Below are positions 6,651 to 16,112 of a stretch of DNA of 36,665 nt, one piece after another. The notes under the pieces were generated by a model. The model had not been told where the DNA came from. It did no database searches and worked only from the letters and a program-made list of their open reading frames with translations. The position numbers and the translations under genes were made by a program. Location: the NCBI GenBank assembly GCA_030849075.1, contig JASAOO010003290.1, positions 1-36,665 on the forward strand, in the 5' to 3' direction. Each line of letters opens with the position of its first letter. The stretch's first letter is position 1. This DNA comes from Zelonia costaricensis. Taxonomy: Eukaryota > Euglenozoa > Kinetoplastea > Trypanosomatida > Trypanosomatidae.

Positions 6651-9614
6651 ATGTCGTCTCGTGGGCAACGCCGCTGCCTCGCGGCAGTGTGCGTGGTCGC
6701 ACTGCTGGCGTGCTCCTTCTCCGAGTTGTGCCGCTTGGGCTGGGCCGCCGACGTCACGGGCTCGCAGCCAAGCGCGTCCACCCCGCCTTACGATGTCGAG
6801 GTGCAGGACCTCATCGCGCCTGTGCTGGCCCCTGACCTCGGCCCGATGGCTGGCAGCGCCTACGTCAACGAGGCGCCTGGCATCAGCTCAACAAGCGGTG
6901 CCATGACTGACGGCAGCGCGGCTGTGTGTGCGCGGGCAGACACGGCGGCCTTGATCGCCCCGCTCCCTGTCACCACACTAGACGCGCTCTTTCGCGTGCT
7001 CGCGGCGAACACAACGGCACACTTGGATGTTCTACACGGGTGCTACCTCGACGTGCCCGCCTCGCCAGGGACTTCCTCCACCTCCGCGGCAGCCGCTGCC
7101 GCAGCAGTGCCGTCTTGCGTGGCAGCACTGAGCTCGACGCGGGAGGACTGCGGCGGCAACGCGGCAGACGCGGTGGGTCCGTGGCTGGCCGCCGTGTCGC
7201 CGGCCTCACCGTCGCTCCCCAGCGTGGTGGCCCCCCCGGCTGCCACCCCGTCGGGTCTCGCCGCCCCCTCAAGCGCCGCGGCCCTCGCGCGGTACTTCGT
7301 GCGAGGTGGGGCGCAGCGACTCCGCCTCGAGCGGGCCCTGCGCCGCAGCCGTGAGGCGGCCGCTGCCTTCGCTCGTGTGTACGCCCTGGTGCACAACGCC
7401 TCGTCGCTGGCGTCAGCGAGCGAGGCGGAGCTGCAGCTGCTTCGTGCGCGGGCCACGGCCGAGGCGGCTGCGGTGGCAGCGGCGACGTACACGCGGGTGA
7501 TGGACAAGTACTACGTCCTCAACACGTGGCTGAACGCCTCGCTGGGCATCGTGCCGGATCAAGACATCAGCACCTCAGCGGCGGTTGGCCCCGACGTGGC
7601 GGCCTGTCCTGCGTGGACGTACGTCGCGCGGCTGCTGTGGGGCACCGAGGGGACACAAGTGGTGCTGCACAACATGACCGCGGCAACGCTCGCCCTGGCG
7701 GACCGAGTGCACCGCCAGGAGCTGCGCCCCGCCGTGCGCGGTCTGATGTGCGTGCAGGTGCTCACGGCGCTCGCCGTCATGGTGCTGGAGGACGACGCGG
7801 TGCGTACGGTTGCGGCGCTGGCGGCCACCGGGAAGCTCAACAGCACCACGGTGTGGTCCTTGAGCGACTTCGATGTGCTGGCGCCCGACTACACGGCCGG
7901 GCTGCGGCAGCGGCAGCTCTGGAGCCTCGCGTACGCCTTTGACGGCGTTGCCGACCCCGCCGTTGCCCAGGACCTGGTCGGCGGTGTGTCGATTGCGGCG
8001 TGCATGCGGCGCGCCAGCCTTGTCGACCCCGCAGCTGGGAGCGGGACGGTGCCGCCGTCGACGTACTGGTGCCTGTACAACACGTCCATGCCCGAGATGG
8101 CCAGGGACGCGGTGCGGCGGCGCTCGCTGGCGGTGCGCGAGGCGCCTGGGGCCGCCGTGGCGTTGGCCGAGTCTGTTGCTGCTGCGTCGCCGTCGCTGAC
8201 AGGGGCGTCACCGCAGTGCCGCTGGGGCCTGAGCACGTGGGACGGCGCGTGCAGCGCGGTCGACGGCCTCTTGGACTCAACCCGGTGCGAGACGTGCCCG
8301 CCGGGTTCCGTCGGCGACGGCGAGGGCCACTGCGTGTGTGGGGATGCGGACGCTTCTTACGTGACGCTGACGGGCGGGTGCGTGGCGAAGGGGTCAGCGC
8401 ACGACACACCCGGTGTGCGAGTGCTGCAGCGGCCTAGCGACAGCGCTGCCGTCACTCTCTCCGGCGACGCCCCAGCTGTGCCTCTCTTCACGGCGCAGCT
8501 GCCCACGTCCGCCGTCATCTCCGACCCCAGCGCGTTCCTCCGCGTCGACGTCATGTGCAGCGGCGGTGGTGGTGGCGGCGGCACGCGGTTGCTGGCGACG
8601 CCCGCCGGCACCCGCGCCGCTGCCTGCTCCTCCGTCGTGGCCTACGAGCGGCAGGAGGAGCGCACCGGGCTGTGGCACACGACACCGGACGGCCCGTCGC
8701 TGCGCCTCGTCACGTACGCTGAAAACTTCACGATCGCAGCGACCGGCACGGCCGCCTTCGACGGCGAGACGTGTCGCGTGAGCGTCACAGTGGGCAGCTC
8801 GCTGCGGCGCGCCTCGCGGCCGGTCGCGGCCGGCCCGTGGCTCTTCCGTCCCGCCGCCGCCCCTCTGCAGCTGGCTGCAGCACCCGCGTGCGTCGGGAGC
8901 ACGGCGGCCGCGGCACTCCCGCTTCCGTCGTGTGGGGAGGCGGTGCAGGGCGCTGCCGGGGCCGCCATCCTCGCGGGTGTGTGTCGCGTGTCGGCCACGC
9001 AGCTCGCCGTGTTCGTGGCACCCGGGCAGTACCGCGTCTTCCCGTCCGCGACGCTGCAGGTGGCCGGTGCTCGAGCGCGGCACAGCGTCACTGCTGCGCA
9101 TGATGCGTACTACACCGCAACAGCGGCGGCCTTGTCCTCGCGGACCGCGGTGGAGGTGGTGCTGGAAGCCAGCGCCGTTGCTGCAGGCGCTGGGGCCAGC
9201 GAGGTGTGGACGGCGACGTGGACCCCGAATGTGACGCCGCTCGCCGACAACGCGTTGGCCGCGGGCTGGTACGCTAACGTAAGTACTGCAGTGCTGCACC
9301 GGATGCGCACGCTGCGGGTGCGCGTCGTGGACCGCGTCAACGCCTCCGCCTTCATCACTGCCGAAGGTGCCGTGCCGTGTGTGTGCCACGGCGGCGTGGC
9401 CAGCGGCAGCGGCGCTAGTGCATCAGGCAGCGACGTAAGCGGCAGTGGCAGCGGCAGCCCGGCGCCTGTCACGACAGAAGAGCTCTACAGCCCCGGTTAC
9501 TTGGCGGCCATCGCCATCCTCAGCGTGGTGCTTGTTGCACTCCTGGTCCTACTCGGCGCGCTGGTGTACCTCCTGACTGCCGTCGAGGAGTGGCCGAAGA
9601 AGCTACTCCTGTGA
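6651..9614 (+). CDS. Large type I membrane glycoprotein (putative surface protein), family not recognised
   Basis: The gene encodes 987 residues. The N-terminus has a typical signal peptide: basic MSSRGQRR, a hydrophobic core around residues 9-24, and a likely cleavage site near WAA-DV (about residue 35). The ectodomain carries about ten N-glycosylation sequons (NTT, NAS, NMT, NST, NTS, NFT, NVT, NVS among them) and many cysteines. Its first third is Ala/Glu/Arg-rich and probably forms long helices. Residues about 541-582 hold a compact cysteine-rich module (CETCPPGSVGDG, then CVCGD) resembling EGF or TNFR-type repeats. A Ser/Gly-rich stalk (about 914-940) leads to one membrane span (about 950-975) and a short tail ending KKLLL. 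The protein should enter the secretory pathway and sit in the plasma, flagellar-pocket or endosomal membrane with its bulk outside. The frame is open upstream to 6471, but the first ATG is 6651 and it starts the signal peptide. I do not recognise a family. Confidence 0.88.
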   Translation: MSSRGQRRCLAAVCVVALLACSFSELCRLGWAADVTGSQPSASTPPYDVEVQDLIAPVLAPDLGPMAGSAYVNEAPGISSTSGAMTDGSAAVCARADTAALIAPLPVTTLDALFRVLAANTTAHLDVLHGCYLDVPASPGTSSTSAAAAAAAVPSCVAALSSTREDCGGNAADAVGPWLAAVSPASPSLPSVVAPPAATPSGLAAPSSAAALARYFVRGGAQRLRLERALRRSREAAAAFARVYALVHNASSLASASEAELQLLRARATAEAAAVAAATYTRVMDKYYVLNTWLNASLGIVPDQDISTSAAVGPDVAACPAWTYVARLLWGTEGTQVVLHNMTAATLALADRVHRQELRPAVRGLMCVQVLTALAVMVLEDDAVRTVAALAATGKLNSTTVWSLSDFDVLAPDYTAGLRQRQLWSLAYAFDGVADPAVAQDLVGGVSIAACMRRASLVDPAAGSGTVPPSTYWCLYNTSMPEMARDAVRRRSLAVREAPGAAVALAESVAAASPSLTGASPQCRWGLSTWDGACSAVDGLLDSTRCETCPPGSVGDGEGHCVCGDADASYVTLTGGCVAKGSAHDTPGVRVLQRPSDSAAVTLSGDAPAVPLFTAQLPTSAVISDPSAFLRVDVMCSGGGGGGGTRLLATPAGTRAAACSSVVAYERQEERTGLWHTTPDGPSLRLVTYAENFTIAATGTAAFDGETCRVSVTVGSSLRRASRPVAAGPWLFRPAAAPLQLAAAPACVGSTAAAALPLPSCGEAVQGAAGAAILAGVCRVSATQLAVFVAPGQYRVFPSATLQVAGARARHSVTAAHDAYYTATAAALSSRTAVEVVLEASAVAAGAGASEVWTATWTPNVTPLADNALAAGWYANVSTAVLHRMRTLRVRVVDRVNASAFITAEGAVPCVCHGGVASGSGASASGSDVSGSGSGSPAPVTTEELYSPGYLAAIAILSVVLVALLVLLGALVYLLTAVEEWPKKLLL

Positions 9615-10787
9615 AGCCCCCCCTGCCGTCTTGCTTGGCGCACATGACCGTGCGCGCGCCGAGCAGCGGGTAGTTTCACGAATCAAACAGCTTCGGTCAC
9701 GTTGCGGCGACGCTCAAGAGGTGTCTTGAGTGCCAGCCGTCACACACGCACACGCAGACAGACACGCGAGATCGACACCTCGCTCGTATCAGCGAGCGCC
9801 GTGGGTCGTGACAGCTCTTTTCCGATTCGCGTCTTCTCCAGCCATGCCGGCGGCTCTCGCAACCCACTGCGCCCCCCCCCCTCCCCCGCCTCGTCGATGC
9901 TGCGTGCGGTCTTCGCTTCTCACGTGTCGCGCCTCGTTTTCCTTTTTTTGTTTCCGAAAGAGGTTTCACGCACGCACGGTGCATGTACGCTGCAACACGC
10001 AGGCCCGCCCGTTAGATCTGACAGCTACCCGCGCACCACATTTTCGGGTGTGCTGCGGCAACACGCAGACAACGCAATACGCAAAACCGAATTGGAAGAC
10101 AGCGAACGTCTCGCTGCCGCCGCGTACGTGGTGGTGGTGGTCAGGAAGCTCCTTGTCCGGCTTACGTTGAAGCCTTGCTCCTCCTGCTCTACAGGCCCGG
10201 GGGAGGCCGCACGGTGCGGGCCAATGCGCGGCGACGCCAAGAGCACGCGTCCACGTCGCGGCTATCGCGAAGGTGTGGCGCTCACGCCGCTGCCGAGGCT
10301 GCGATTGTGGCGCTGCATTTCTGTTTCTCCCGTACGGCTGGGCGTTTGCGGGTTGTGCAGCGTCACATGCGGCTCCCTCGCGGAAAAGAAGAAAAGCTGT
10401 CCTTATCGCCCAGAAGGTGCTAGCTGTATCAGTTGGACTCCTGCCATGGTTGCCCCCCCTCCCTCCGTCTTTCTCTCTCCTTCTCTCCATCTATCTGCTC
10501 GCTACACACGCGCCATATCAAGGTCTGCGCCGGCGTGCACGCGGCGGGCTCCACGAATCCGCACGCTCGCACACACAAGTGAAAGCTCTGACCGACACTC
10601 GCGGTGGGTGACAGACGCTGCTGGTCTCATTCTTCCCGATTCGCGAGAGGGACTTCGGTTTTGAGGTTGGGGACTGCGCATATACGCAGGCATCTGAAGC
10701 CGCAGTACTGAACAATTTGCACACGTGCAGCATCGTCAGACGCGCCGCAGAGTGTCTTCGACGCACTGCACCGAGGCGTACACGCGA

Positions 10788-10808
10788 GTGTGTGTGTGTG
10801 TGTGTGTG
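10788..10808. repeat. TG dinucleotide microsatellite
   Basis: An alternating GT run of 21 nt is followed about 30 nt later by a CA-rich stretch, so a weak hairpin is possible in RNA. Confidence 0.9.
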
Positions 10809-10956
10809 CACTTTGCGCTCGTCGCTCTTCCTCTCGGCACCCACACACACATACAACACGGCTGCCGTACAGGCGGCACCCAGACACACCGATACACACT
10901 TACTCACACAGGGCGTATACAGAGATCGCCGGGTTTACTGCAACACGGCACCGCAC

Positions 10957-10987
10957 TTTTTTTTTCCTGCTCTTGACTGCGATCGAG
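10957..10987 (+). promoter_or_regulatory. Candidate trans-splice acceptor for MLH1
   Basis: A T run followed by CCTGCTCTTGACTGC leads to AG at 10986-10987. The next ATG is 11177, which starts the conserved MutL N-terminus, leaving a leader of about 190 nt without upstream ATGs. Confidence 0.45.
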
Positions 10988-11176
10988 TGCGTTCAACTGC
11001 TCTCGAGTCCGCTTTGCAGGACCGCGACGTGCGCATCGTCGCCCCAGCACTACCTTGGTGCCTCCATTCAGAGTCATAGACGATTCCACGCTCACAGCGG
11101 CTCACACTCGGGACCCCCGTGGTGGACTGCAAGACATACAGACACACGCACGCGCGGATACAGACACAGAACATCA

Positions 11177-14100
11177 ATGGGCAGCATCCACAAGCTTCCA
11201 GAGGACGTCATCAACCGCATCGCCGCCGGCGAGGTGGTGCAGCGGCCCAGTGCGGCGCTGAAGGAGCTTCTCGAGAACTCCATCGATGCGGGGTGCACGC
11301 GGGTGCAGGTGCTCGCCGCGGAGGGTGGGCTGGATGTGCTGCAGGTCAGCGACGACGGCAGCGGCATCCACAAGGCGGACCTGCCCTTGCTGTGCGAGCG
11401 GTACGCGACGAGTAAGCTGCACTCCTTCGAGGACCTTCACCGCGTCACCTCCTTTGGCTTCCGCGGCGAGGCGCTGGCCTCCCTCTCGTACGTCGCACGC
11501 GTCACTGTCACAACGCGACGCCGCTCGCAAGCGGAGCTGACAGGCGGGGCCGCGGGAGGCACCACAACAACTGCGACGCGCACAGCGTGCTCCGCGGCGT
11601 CGCTCTCGTCCTCGCCGGACTCGGTGGCGTGGCGGGCTCAGTACCTGAACGGCGCCCTCCTCGGCGAGCCGCAGCCGTGCGCCGGAAACCCGGGCGCCAC
11701 CATCCGAGCGGAGAAACTGTTTTACAACGCCCTCGTACGGCGCCACTCGCTGCGCGCCTCGGAGGAGTGGAGCCGCATCGTCGACGTCGTCTCTCGCTAC
11801 GCACTCGCCTTCCCGGCGATCGGCTTCGCGTGCCACCGCGACAGGGCCGGGGGCGCCGCTGCGGCAGCGGCGCCGCCGCTCGGGGCGTCGTCTGGTGTTA
11901 GCGGTAGCGGAGCGGTGAGCGCAGGGGGCGGGATCAGCTTTCCCCCGCGCTCGAGCACGCGGCACAACATACGGCTGTCGCATGGCAGCCAGCTCGCCTC
12001 GCACCTGCGGCTCGTGTACGCCTACAACGTGGAGACGGCCGTGGCGCTGCCGGCAGCCGCCGCCGCCACCCAGGCGGAGACGGAGGAGGCACCGGTGAGT
12101 ACAGCAGATGAACCGCCGCCGTCCCCTGCCCAGCCCACGCCACACGGCGCGGCGGCGCAGGAGACGCACGTCTTTGCGCAGATGCGCGAGCGCGCGCGGC
12201 GGGTGCGTGCGACGAGCGGCGCGGCCGGTGAGGGCCTCTTCACGGTGGTTGGCTACACCAGCGACCCGACGCTGGCGCTGCGCAAGCCGTACCTCTGCCT
12301 TTTCGTTAACGACCGCCTCGTCGAGAGCGGGGCCATCCGCAAGGCGATCGACGGGGTCTACAGCGGCGTCCTGACCGGTGGCAACCGCCCCTTCACCGTA
12401 CTGCTCCTCTCCGTGCCGACGGACCGCGTTGACGTCAATGTGCACCCCACCAAGAAGGAGGTGTGCCTGCTGGACGAAGACCTCCTCGTGGCGCGTGTGG
12501 CTGCGGTGTGTCGCGGCGCCGTGCTCGAGGCAGCGGCGGCGCGGCAGATGGACATGCTGAAGATGCGCCACACCGCCGCCCTCGCCCTGAAGCAGCTGCC
12601 CGGTGCCGACGGCGCTGGCGCCACGGCGGCGACGGATGCGTTGTCTTCGACAGCGGCGGAGCTGGCGGGGTGCAGCAGCCAGCACATTCTCGAGAAGCTG
12701 CGCGAGCAGCACCAGCGTGGCCTGCCGTTGGCGTCCCCCCTCACGTCCTCGGCGGCGACCGGGATGGCGTCGTCGGGTGCGGGGGGCTTGCCCCCTGGTG
12801 CTGGTGGGCCGGCGGTGGTTGTGGCCCCGTGCACCATGGTGCGTGTGGAGCCGCAGCGGGGTGCACTGGACAAGTACTTTGCACAACGACATGCAGCCGT
12901 GGCAGCCGCATCCACCGGCGCCGTATCGCCGTGTCCAGTGGCCGACGCGACGGCATTCGCTCCGGCGCCGGTGAGCGTGACCGGTGCAGACCGACGTCCT
13001 TCTGCGGTGAAGGAGGACGGCGCCGTCGCGGCGTACGAGGCGCCGTCGTGGGATGCGGTGATGGCCTCGCTGCACTCGCAGCACCCTGTGGCCGCGACGG
13101 AGGCGGACGCGCGTCGAGGTCGCAGTCCCACACCACCCCTGTCGGTCAGCGCCGAGGCAGCGGGGGGACTGGGAGCCGCTGCGGAGTGGCCGACGGTTTG
13201 CGTCGATCGCAGCGACGAGGCAACGCGCGGTGCAGAGGGCGGCGGTGAGGCGTCGATGAGCGATGAGACCGCATGCGCGAGCTCGGTCGCCTGTGCGACT
13301 GAGCCCTTGGGAGGTGTGGACTCAAACGCGCTGCATCGCACGCGAGCGATCGCCTTCGACGCCGAGGAGGGAGACGGCGATGGGGACGAGGACGACGCGG
13401 ACGACGGGATGCGGGAGTTCAAGCGGCACCGGGATGAGGTGCACGCGCGGGCGGAGCTGCTGCTGCAGCGCAATGAGGGCAGCGACGGTGTCGCGGTGAG
13501 GTTGGAGCCGCTGACAGACGCGCACGTCCCACCCACCGCATCACATGCCATCGGCAACGCGGGCGACGGCGCTAGGAGACTCGTGGCTCCTTCTTCTTCG
13601 TTACCGTCAGAGTCTGCGGCGCTGTCTCACCTTGGCGCGGTGGTGCGGGCTGCCGACATGCTGCGCGGTGAGGCGGCCGCAGCGGAGGCCCGCTCCACAC
13701 ATGCGCCGACTGTGGTGCTCACGAGTGACGACGACGGCGATGAGGAGGGCCGCGCCGGACCATCGCCAACGGCGCCGGCAGCCGCCGCTGCGCTTGTGGA
13801 TGTCGCAGAGGTGCCCGCCCCGGCGCTTCTGTCCAGCGTCTCCATCATCGTGGAGCGTCTGCTGGCCGACGCGAGCCCCACAGCCGACGCGCTGGTCAGC
13901 CAGCTTGCCTTCGTTGGCGTTGTGGACGATCACGCCTTCCTGGCGCAGGCCGGGACGTCGCTGCTGTGGTGCGACACGATGACGCTCGTGCGGCATGCCG
14001 TCTTCCAGCGCATCTTCCTTCGCTGGGGTCAGCCAGCGTTGCCGGCGCCCCCGGTGATGGTGATCGACCCGCCGGCGCGGCTCGCGGACTTGCTGCTCTT

Positions 14101-15118
14101 CGCGCTGGCGTACGACGCGCCGCACCTGCAGCCGCCTACCGCGACGCTGCTCGCGCTGGCCGAGGCGTGCGGGCTGCAGCGGGCTCGGGCACCCCCCGGA
14201 GGAGCCGCGCACGGCGACACAGCACGTGACCAGGGCCGCCCTGCGCCGCCGACAGCTGAGGCGGTGCAACGCATGGGCGGCCTCACAGCACGCGCGTGGC
14301 GGCGCCTTCTCTTCGAGCCATCGGCGCAGGATGGCGAGGGGCCAGACGCCGAGCCAGGCGCGCCGAATGTCGTGCCAGCCGCCGCGCTGCCCGCATCGCG
14401 CAGCCCCACGCTGCGGTATGTGCGGCGGCTGGTGCGGCGACTGTGCCGCTGGCGAGGTCTGCTGAAGGACTACTTCTTCGTGGACCTCTCCGAGGACGGG
14501 CTGCTGGTTGGGCTGCCATATGGACTGAACCGGCACTGGCCGCCGCGGCTGCGTGCGGTGCCTGCCATGATGTGGCGTCTCGCCGAGGCAGTGCCGTACC
14601 CATCGGGGGCGGAGGCGGGATGGACGGGGTGCGCTGGTGCCGACGCAGCCGGCGCGGGGTCGGGTACGCCAACGCTGAAGCACCTCGACGGCCCGCTGCG
14701 TGGTTCGCCGTTGGAGAGTGGCGATATCGCAGCGGAGCCGTGCGCTGCTGCGATGTCGCGCTCACCGGCCCCGACGCAGACAGGCGCGCCGACTCCCTCG
14801 GCGACTTCACAGCCGACCGCTGTGGAGGCGGAGGCGGACGGGGTTGCGCAGGAGGTGGCGTGCTTCACCGCCATCGCGGGGCATCTCGCCGAGACGCTCT
14901 TCGGTGCCCCGCCGCCGCTGCCGCCGCCGGATGCGCAGGGCGCCTCCCTTGACACGACATCGGTGGAGCAGTGGCGGGAGGCGCTGGTCCAGCACGGTCT
15001 CTTTCCCTGCCTCAAGAACGCGCAGCTCTTTCGCATGCCAGACCGCTGCGTGCGCGATGGCACGCTGCACTCCATGGTATCGGTGGAGTCCCTGTACAAG
15101 GTCTTCGAGCGCTGCTGA
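11177..15118 (+). CDS. MLH1: DNA mismatch repair protein MLH1 (MutL family), enlarged
   Basis: MLH1 pairs with PMS1/PMS2 to form MutL-alpha, which acts after MutS recognises a mismatch in the nucleus. The N-terminal GHKL ATPase is clear: motif I NRIAAGEV and KELLEN with catalytic E30 and N34, motif II DDGSGI (59-64), motif III TSKL and GFRGEAL (94-100), and DVNVHPTKKEV (419-429). Identity as MLH1 rather than PMS1 rests on CERYATSKLHSFEDL, on the linker motif MVRVEPQRGALDKYF (554-568), which matches the MVRTD...LDxF block of other MLH1 proteins, and on the exact C-terminal ending YKVFERC, whose last Cys helps complete the partner's endonuclease site. No DQHAxxE endonuclease motif is seen, as expected. 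At 1313 residues it is much longer than human MLH1 (756): there is a disordered linker at about 445-875 and insertions inside both folded domains. Motif IV reads GATI instead of GTxI. The upstream open frame to 10790 lacks an ATG in phase. Confidence 0.97.
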   Translation: MGSIHKLPEDVINRIAAGEVVQRPSAALKELLENSIDAGCTRVQVLAAEGGLDVLQVSDDGSGIHKADLPLLCERYATSKLHSFEDLHRVTSFGFRGEALASLSYVARVTVTTRRRSQAELTGGAAGGTTTTATRTACSAASLSSSPDSVAWRAQYLNGALLGEPQPCAGNPGATIRAEKLFYNALVRRHSLRASEEWSRIVDVVSRYALAFPAIGFACHRDRAGGAAAAAAPPLGASSGVSGSGAVSAGGGISFPPRSSTRHNIRLSHGSQLASHLRLVYAYNVETAVALPAAAAATQAETEEAPVSTADEPPPSPAQPTPHGAAAQETHVFAQMRERARRVRATSGAAGEGLFTVVGYTSDPTLALRKPYLCLFVNDRLVESGAIRKAIDGVYSGVLTGGNRPFTVLLLSVPTDRVDVNVHPTKKEVCLLDEDLLVARVAAVCRGAVLEAAAARQMDMLKMRHTAALALKQLPGADGAGATAATDALSSTAAELAGCSSQHILEKLREQHQRGLPLASPLTSSAATGMASSGAGGLPPGAGGPAVVVAPCTMVRVEPQRGALDKYFAQRHAAVAAASTGAVSPCPVADATAFAPAPVSVTGADRRPSAVKEDGAVAAYEAPSWDAVMASLHSQHPVAATEADARRGRSPTPPLSVSAEAAGGLGAAAEWPTVCVDRSDEATRGAEGGGEASMSDETACASSVACATEPLGGVDSNALHRTRAIAFDAEEGDGDGDEDDADDGMREFKRHRDEVHARAELLLQRNEGSDGVAVRLEPLTDAHVPPTASHAIGNAGDGARRLVAPSSSLPSESAALSHLGAVVRAADMLRGEAAAAEARSTHAPTVVLTSDDDGDEEGRAGPSPTAPAAAAALVDVAEVPAPALLSSVSIIVERLLADASPTADALVSQLAFVGVVDDHAFLAQAGTSLLWCDTMTLVRHAVFQRIFLRWGQPALPAPPVMVIDPPARLADLLLFALAYDAPHLQPPTATLLALAEACGLQRARAPPGGAAHGDTARDQGRPAPPTAEAVQRMGGLTARAWRRLLFEPSAQDGEGPDAEPGAPNVVPAAALPASRSPTLRYVRRLVRRLCRWRGLLKDYFFVDLSEDGLLVGLPYGLNRHWPPRLRAVPAMMWRLAEAVPYPSGAEAGWTGCAGADAAGAGSGTPTLKHLDGPLRGSPLESGDIAAEPCAAAMSRSPAPTQTGAPTPSATSQPTAVEAEADGVAQEVACFTAIAGHLAETLFGAPPPLPPPDAQGASLDTTSVEQWREALVQHGLFPCLKNAQLFRMPDRCVRDGTLHSMVSVESLYKVFERC

Positions 15119-16112
15119 ACACGTACGCTTGTGGGCCGCACCGCCAATGCGTCGAGCCCTCGATGAGTTTAAGTGCTGCTCGTGCTGACTACTTCGCGTA
15201 TGTTTGGTGCCGTTGCTGTTGCACACACGAACACGCACCGACAAAGAACCGAACGGGCAAAACAAACAACTGCACGTGCAGACAGACGCTCCAAGTGCCG
15301 TGTGACTTCCGAAGCCCGGCCAGCGCATTCTAATTCCCGCCCGTCGCAGTGTCTCCCCCCTCCCCCCTCTCCAAAACCCACACCTCACCTGAACCCCTCA
15401 TTCCCTCTTTCTCACCTACACGTCTTCTTCCAGTCTGGCGCGCACGTTACCTGCGTCCCAACCCTCACCAACCCTCATCACCCAACCCACGCAGTGCCTG
15501 GTCGCTTGCACCCTACCATCCCGTTTATCAGCGCGAACCCTCTCACAAGCCCCCCCCCCCCCCCGTTCAGTACAACTCCGCCCCCCTCCCCCTCCCCAAC
15601 ACGTACCGTGGAGGCACGCGTCTCTTGCGTTGACGCGACCGCCCCGCCACACACCGGAGCGGTCGCCCCTTTCCCTCCGCCTGCACCCGCTGCCTCGCCC
15701 CCCCTTCCCTCGCCACTTCATCATCTCCTCTGTCCCTGTATAGTAGATAGAGCGCCGCGTGCTTTGGCCCCCTTCTTCACCTGCTTGCCTTCTCCCCGTC
15801 ATCACGCACGCGCGTGTGTGTGTGTGTGACTACATTGTGGGAGCTCAAGCGTCCTCCGTCTTGGGCGCCGACCCCCCTCCCCTTCCGCCGCTTCGCACAG
15901 CTGGTGAAGGTACTGTGATTCTTTTCAGCAGCGTGCGTGTGTGTCCGACTCCTTCCTCCTCCCTCCCACCTTCCCCCACCCTGTGAGTGCTCAACTCTCC
16001 TCTCGGGTGGTGCGTTCGTCCCCACCGCACGTCCGCAACGACGTCTTGGGTGCAGCGTGGGGCAGCGCTCGCAATCGAGCCCTCGATATCCCCGTCTTCT
16101 CAAGAGCCGACC
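15119..16112. other. Intergenic spacer, strongly C/T-rich
   Basis: No gene is seen. From about 15345 to 15800 the + strand is mainly C and T, including a run of 15 C at 15550-15564. The candidate acceptor for the kinesin gene lies at its right end. Confidence 0.65.
15906..15987 (+). promoter_or_regulatory. Candidate trans-splice acceptors for the kinesin gene
   Basis: Two pyrimidine tracts end in AG: cttttcAG at 15921-15928, and a longer tract at 15949-15983 ending in AG at 15986-15987. From either, the first ATG is 16113, so both give the same protein start. Confidence 0.45.

Larger units (their letters stand above)
9615..11176. other. Intergenic spacer upstream of MLH1
   Basis: No credible gene is seen. 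One + strand frame is open from 9702 to 10664 (first ATG 9897), but its product is Arg/Ser/Pro-rich, without domain, and overlaps comparable open frames in other phases. A TG repeat lies at 10788-10808, a CA-rich stretch at 10841-10855 could pair with it, and a pyrimidine tract precedes the candidate MLH1 acceptor. Confidence 0.6.

Noticed and set aside
5872..6835. Overlapping open frames of about 150-214 codons on the + strand
   Set aside because: They translate the long pyrimidine tract (Pro/Leu/Ser/Phe-rich) and the leader of the next gene; C/T-only sequence cannot contain stop codons.
9702..10664. Plus-strand open frame of 320 codons between the glycoprotein gene and MLH1
   Set aside because: It begins at TTG (first ATG at 9897), is rich in Arg/Ser/Pro, shows no domain or consistent codon preference, and overlapping frames are also open. 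It could be a missed gene only if ribosome profiling or orthologues support it.
11174..13084. Minus-strand open frame (636 codons) opposite MLH1
   Set aside because: It lies exactly antisense to a certain gene and has an Arg/His-rich shadow composition without motifs.
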